From Deltaproteobacteria bacterium HGW-Deltaproteobacteria-15 (GTDB lineage: Bacteria; Desulfobacterota; DSM-4660; Desulfatiglandales; HGW-15), in the NCBI GenBank assembly GCA_002840535.1, contig PHBH01000031.1:1-64000 (forward strand): DNA of 64,000 nt, written 5' to 3'. Shown one piece after another: positions 60,827 through 64,000 of this stretch (positions are counted from its first letter, which is position 1; each line of letters opens with the position of its first letter). The notes below the pieces were generated by a model. It saw only the letters and a list, made by a program, of their open reading frames with translations. It was not told the DNA's origin and did no database searches. The position numbers were made by a program, and so were the translations under genes.

Positions 60827-61876
60827 ATGAAGAAAAAAGACCGATATGCCGAAGCCGGCGTCGACATTGACGCAGGGAATAAATTTGTCAAGCTCATCAA
60901 ACCCATTGTTGCCAAGACGTTCAAATCGGGAGTCAGAACCGACATCGGCGGTTTTGCAGGGATCTGCTCCCTCCCCACGCAGGGTCTCAAGAGCCCCCTG
61001 CTTGTCGCCTCGACGGACGGTGTGGGCACCAAGCTCAGGATCGCTTTCATGATGGATAAGCATGACACCGTAGGGATCGATCTGGTCGCCATGTCCGTGA
61101 ACGATGTCGTTGTGCAAGGCGCCACCCCCCTCTTCATGCTCGACTACCTGGCCATGGGGAAGCTGGATGTGGAAAAGGCCGTCCAGATCGTAAAGGGGAT
61201 TGCCCAGGGATGCACAGAGGCCGAATGCTCCCTCATCGGTGGGGAAACTGCGGAGATGCCCGGGTTTTATGCCGAAGGAGAATACGATCTCGCCGGCTTC
61301 GTGGTCGGGGTGGTGGACCGCGAAAATCTCCTGGAAGGGTCTGAGATCGCTGTCGGGAATCAGATCATCGGGATAGCATCCAGCGGGCTTCACAGCAACG
61401 GGTACTCCCTTGCGCGAAAGATATTTTTCGATCAGCTGAAAATGTCCGTTCACGATCGGGTTGATGAATTCGGCCGAACCCTGGGCGAAGAGCTCCTGGA
61501 ACCCACTCGGATTTACGTCAAGACAATCAAGAACCTGAGAAGAGATCTGCATGTGACCGGCATCGCCCATATCACCGGCGGGGGACTCATAGACAACCTG
61601 CCGCGGATCCTCCCGAAACGGTGCAAAGCCGTGATTAAGACTTCCAGCTGGTCCCCGCCTGTTGTCTTCCGTTTTCTTCAGGAACAGGCAAAGCTCTCAC
61701 AAAGGGAAATGATGAGAACCTTCAATAATGGGATAGGTCTCGTCATGGTGGTGCGAGAGGAACATGCGGGAGAAGCCCTTTCAAGGTTGAAGGCCATGGA
61801 CGAACGCGCCTACCACATCGGCTGTGTCGAGGCGAGGGCCGACAGGGAGGAAGCCATTCAATTTGCCGACGTGTAA
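60827..61876 (+). CDS. purM: Phosphoribosylformylglycinamidine cyclo-ligase
   Basis: PurM (AIR synthetase) closes the imidazole ring in purine synthesis using ATP. The 349-residue protein shows YAEAGVDIDAGNKFVKLI, the ATP-binding LVASTDGVGTKLRIA, VAMSVNDVVVQGATPLFMLDYLA, GGETAEMPGFY and the C-terminal GIAHITGGGLIDNLPRILP, all in order and complete. It is followed by tatA after 66 bp in the same direction. No other pur gene is in view. Confidence 0.95.
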   Translation: MKKKDRYAEAGVDIDAGNKFVKLIKPIVAKTFKSGVRTDIGGFAGICSLPTQGLKSPLLVASTDGVGTKLRIAFMMDKHDTVGIDLVAMSVNDVVVQGATPLFMLDYLAMGKLDVEKAVQIVKGIAQGCTEAECSLIGGETAEMPGFYAEGEYDLAGFVVGVVDRENLLEGSEIAVGNQIIGIASSGLHSNGYSLARKIFFDQLKMSVHDRVDEFGRTLGEELLEPTRIYVKTIKNLRRDLHVTGIAHITGGGLIDNLPRILPKRCKAVIKTSSWSPPVVFRFLQEQAKLSQREMMRTFNNGIGLVMVVREEHAGEALSRLKAMDERAYHIGCVEARADREEAIQFADV

Positions 61877-61942
61877 CAAATGGCCCTCGCCGGGCAAGTG
61901 GCGCCGGCGAGAATCACTTTTCCAGGGAACAGAGGAGATCAC

Positions 61943-62221
61943 ATGTTTGGGCTAGGCAGTTCAGAGTTGATCGTAATCGGGGTCATCGTGTTCCTGATCT
62001 TCGGGGCCAAGAGGCTTCCCGAGATAGGCAAGGGGCTGGGTGGCGCGATCCGGGAATTCCGAAACATAAAGAAGGATGTGACCGGAAAAGAGTCTGAACC
62101 GATTCCTTCCCTCAATGAACATGTCAAGAAACAGGTCGTGCAGCGGTTCCCCGGCGCAAAACAGATCATGGATTTGAAAGAAAAGGTCGACAAGGTCGAC
62201 AAGATAGTCACGCGATCCTGA
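61943..62221 (+). CDS. tatA: Sec-independent translocase TatA/TatB family
   Basis: The 92-residue protein starts [20 protein letters not shown], the single membrane helix, then the FG-hinge [19 protein letters not shown] and an amphipathic helix with a charged tail. It forms part of the twin-arginine export pore for folded proteins. GAGGAG before ATG 61943 decides the start. The FG-x-KRLP hinge favours TatA over TatB. No tatC is adjacent. The tail is rich in Lys/Val/Asp repeats. Confidence 0.9.
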   Translation: MFGLGSSELIVIGVIVFLIFGAKRLPEIGKGLGGAIREFRNIKKDVTGKESEPIPSLNEHVKKQVVQRFPGAKQIMDLKEKVDKVDKIVTRS

Positions 62222-62262
62222 CGCGATTTCTTCTCTTCCCCTCGACATACTAAATTAAACCC

Positions 62263-62330
62263 GCCATGAAGACACAAAGGCACTAAGAAGAAGAACGTTT
62301 CATTTCTTGGTGTCTTCGTGCCTTTGTGGC
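62263..62330. repeat. ACAAAG/CTTTGT intergenic hairpin, copy 4
   Basis: GCCATGAAGACACAAAGGC pairs with the inverted TGTCTTCGTGCCTTTGTGGC. It lies between the convergent tatA and acyl-CoA synthetase genes and could serve as a bidirectional terminator. Confidence 0.8.
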
Positions 62331-62340
62331 TGATCTCTTG

Positions 62341-63933
62341 CTAACTGTATTCCTGCTCTGCCATCTCCTTGAGCTTTCTTTTCTGCACTTTCCCTGTCCG
62401 GGTCATCGGGTATTCCGAGACAAATTTCACATATTTCGGCACCTTGTCAGGCTCCACCTTCTTCCTCAAGAACCGGACGACGTCATCCTCCCCAAGGGCG
62501 GAGCCGGGCTTCAATTTGATCCATGCGGCCATCTCCCTGCCCGTCTTGTGATGGGAAAACCCGAAAACCTGCACCTCCGCGACACCCGGCATGGAGAAGA
62601 TGACCTCCTCCACTTCTGAAGGGCGGATTTCGACGCCATGCCTCAGAATCAGATCTTTAATCCGACCTGTGATCTTCACATAGCCCTTTTCGTCCATTTC
62701 ACCCATGTCGCCGGAATGGAACCACCCTTCCCCGTCAATGACTTTGGCCGTTTCCTCCGGCATCTTGTGATACGATTTCATCAGAAGACCTTTGACGCAG
62801 AGTTCACCTTGTGTGTTGTTCGGCATTTCATCGCCAGTGGCATGGTCGACGATTTTCACCCGGTTGCACTTCAAGGGCCTGCCCATGGTAGAGACCCTTT
62901 TATCCAAGGGATCCCCCGGGTCTGTCATGGTGATCCAGGAAGAGGTCTCCGTGATGCCGTAGCCGATCGTTATATCGGACACGCCTACTTCCCGGATAAG
63001 CTTCCTCATGAACGCGTGTGGGGGCGCAGCACCGCCCACAATTCCCTTGGTCACGCTCTGCCACCGCTTCCTGGTGAAGAGGGGATGTTCCAGAAGACCT
63101 GCGATCATGCCGGGGGATCCATAAATGGCCGTGCATTTCTCCCTCGTGATCGCCTTCAGGATCTTCTCAGGGTCATAGGTTGTGCAAGGCATTACGAGAG
63201 CCGCTCCGGAGAGAAGGCCGCACAGGGCGATGCAGGTATTTCCGAACATGTGAAACAGGGGGAAGAAAAGACACAGCCTGTCCTTTGGCACAATCCCCTG
63301 CCGCTCCCCTGAAAACAGGGATTTATTCAGAATCCCCAGGTGGTCGAGCACAACGCCTTTCGGTTTCCCGGTTGTTCCCGAGGTGTACATTATGGCAACA
63401 GGGTCCTCAGGATCGATCTCCCTCTCTCTTTCCTGCAGGATCCGGCTGTTCAGATCGTCTCCCGATTCCAACATCTCGGACCACAAGAGAACATCCGGAT
63501 GCCCCTCGACAGAGATGAGAACCACATTTTGGAGCAATGGGAGTCCCCCCTTCATGTTCAAAACCGCCTCCAGATGCTCCTCTTCATAAAGGCCTCTCGT
63601 CATGATGACGGCCTTCGCGTCGGATTGGGCCAGGATGAAGCGCACGTCCTCCTGGTCCGCCGACGGATCCACAGGCACATACACGGCTCCGATCCGAATA
63701 AGCGCCATTTGCGCGATGATCCATTCAGGGATGTTGGCTGCCCACAATGCGACCTTGTCCCCTTTCTCAATCCCCATCCGGATCATGCCCCTGGCCGCTC
63801 TTTCAACCTCCCACCAAAGAAGCGAGTAGTTGTAGCGAAACCCTGCATCCGTGTGGATCAGGGCGTCCTCGTCCGCGTACCTGCGGGCGGCGTCGCCGAT
63901 GGCACTGGAAATAGCCTTTTGCGCGATCTCCAT
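62341..63933 (-). CDS. AMP-forming long-chain acyl-CoA synthetase-like enzyme
   Basis: The complete 530-residue ANL enzyme has the P-loop IMYTSGTTGKPKGVVLD near residue 184, A5 motif IGYGITETSSWITMTDPG near 327, GWFHSGDMGEMDEKGYVKITGRIKDLILRHG near 405 and the C-terminal catalytic lysine in RTGKVQKRKLKE. It joins a carboxylic acid to CoA via an acyl-adenylate. It is a paralogue of the 21703-23274 gene rather than a duplicate. Substrate is not evident. The ATG 63933 follows AGGAGC-like sequence. The 67 bp beyond it to the window end hold no readable feature. Confidence 0.9.
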   Translation of the reverse strand: MEIAQKAISSAIGDAARRYADEDALIHTDAGFRYNYSLLWWEVERAARGMIRMGIEKGDKVALWAANIPEWIIAQMALIRIGAVYVPVDPSADQEDVRFILAQSDAKAVIMTRGLYEEEHLEAVLNMKGGLPLLQNVVLISVEGHPDVLLWSEMLESGDDLNSRILQEREREIDPEDPVAIMYTSGTTGKPKGVVLDHLGILNKSLFSGERQGIVPKDRLCLFFPLFHMFGNTCIALCGLLSGAALVMPCTTYDPEKILKAITREKCTAIYGSPGMIAGLLEHPLFTRKRWQSVTKGIVGGAAPPHAFMRKLIREVGVSDITIGYGITETSSWITMTDPGDPLDKRVSTMGRPLKCNRVKIVDHATGDEMPNNTQGELCVKGLLMKSYHKMPEETAKVIDGEGWFHSGDMGEMDEKGYVKITGRIKDLILRHGVEIRPSEVEEVIFSMPGVAEVQVFGFSHHKTGREMAAWIKLKPGSALGEDDVVRFLRKKVEPDKVPKYVKFVSEYPMTRTGKVQKRKLKEMAEQEYS

Positions 63934-64000
63934 AAGGGCTCCTTTCCGTTTGTAAAATAGCGCTGAAACGGGTAGACTTCTGAAAAATGGGGTGGGCCAA

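Noticed and set aside
1..64000. tRNA or rRNA genes
   Set aside because: No cloverleaf with a GGTTCGAATCC-like arm and no rRNA-like conserved segment was found on reading through the intergenic DNA; a tRNAscan run would settle it.

Overview
The window reads as chromosomal DNA of a strict anaerobe of the deltaproteobacterial type (Desulfobacterota, probably near the syntrophic or sulfate-reducing orders). The evidence is the gene content: an indolepyruvate:ferredoxin oxidoreductase pair, a flavoprotein/CCG iron-sulfur oxidoreductase cluster, a PxxKW cysteine-rich small protein, a DUF4301 protein, a rhomboid with a DnaJ-like tail, an RpoH-type sigma factor, and moderate GC content. No rRNA or tRNA gene was found and the species cannot be named from sequence alone.

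Region 1 (1-5.1 kb) is accessory DNA. It holds a VOC-family gene framed by inverted integron-like core sites, an iron alcohol dehydrogenase, and the best find in the window: a fossil integron at about 2543-4499. That integron has a frameshifted and truncated integrase remnant on the + strand, a candidate Pc promoter and attI junction, and three gene cassettes on the - strand. Each cassette ends in an attC-like hairpin with unpaired bases, and the core sites match cassette by cassette.

Region 2 (5.1-13.1 kb) is a catabolic run on the - strand: methylmalonate-semialdehyde-type dehydrogenase, ferritin-like protein, zinc-ribbon protein, and two FAD-linked oxidases around a CCG-type iron-sulfur protein, ending in a DUF2442 gene. 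Region 3 (13.5-18.6 kb) has a large unrecognised membrane/coiled-coil protein, a long gene-poor gap, and an exported N-acetylmuramoyl-L-alanine amidase whose stop overlaps the start of a MamK-like bacterial actin. Region 4 (19-24.1 kb) carries iorBA, an acyl-CoA synthetase and a TPR protein.

Region 5 (24.4-64 kb) is largely housekeeping: dedA and moaA; an rpoH-TPR-lipoprotein set; a mfd-ppiase-surA-rodZ-tyrS run; an HD protein; two class III nucleotide cyclases of different architecture; prfC; an ArsA-type ATPase; hisS; aspS; a tightly overlapped xseA-M23-xseB-ispA-dxs-tlyA operon; DUF4301, PilZ, rhomboid, metallo-hydrolase, purM and tatA genes; and a second acyl-CoA synthetase.

Intergenic DNA is rich in small repeats of several families: 7-bp tandem arrays (GTTCANN and GAGGTCN types), imperfect hairpins built on ACAAAG/CTTTGT, MITE-like inverted-repeat elements of 80-160 bp, and GCATAGCGC-type repeats that run into the ends of two genes.
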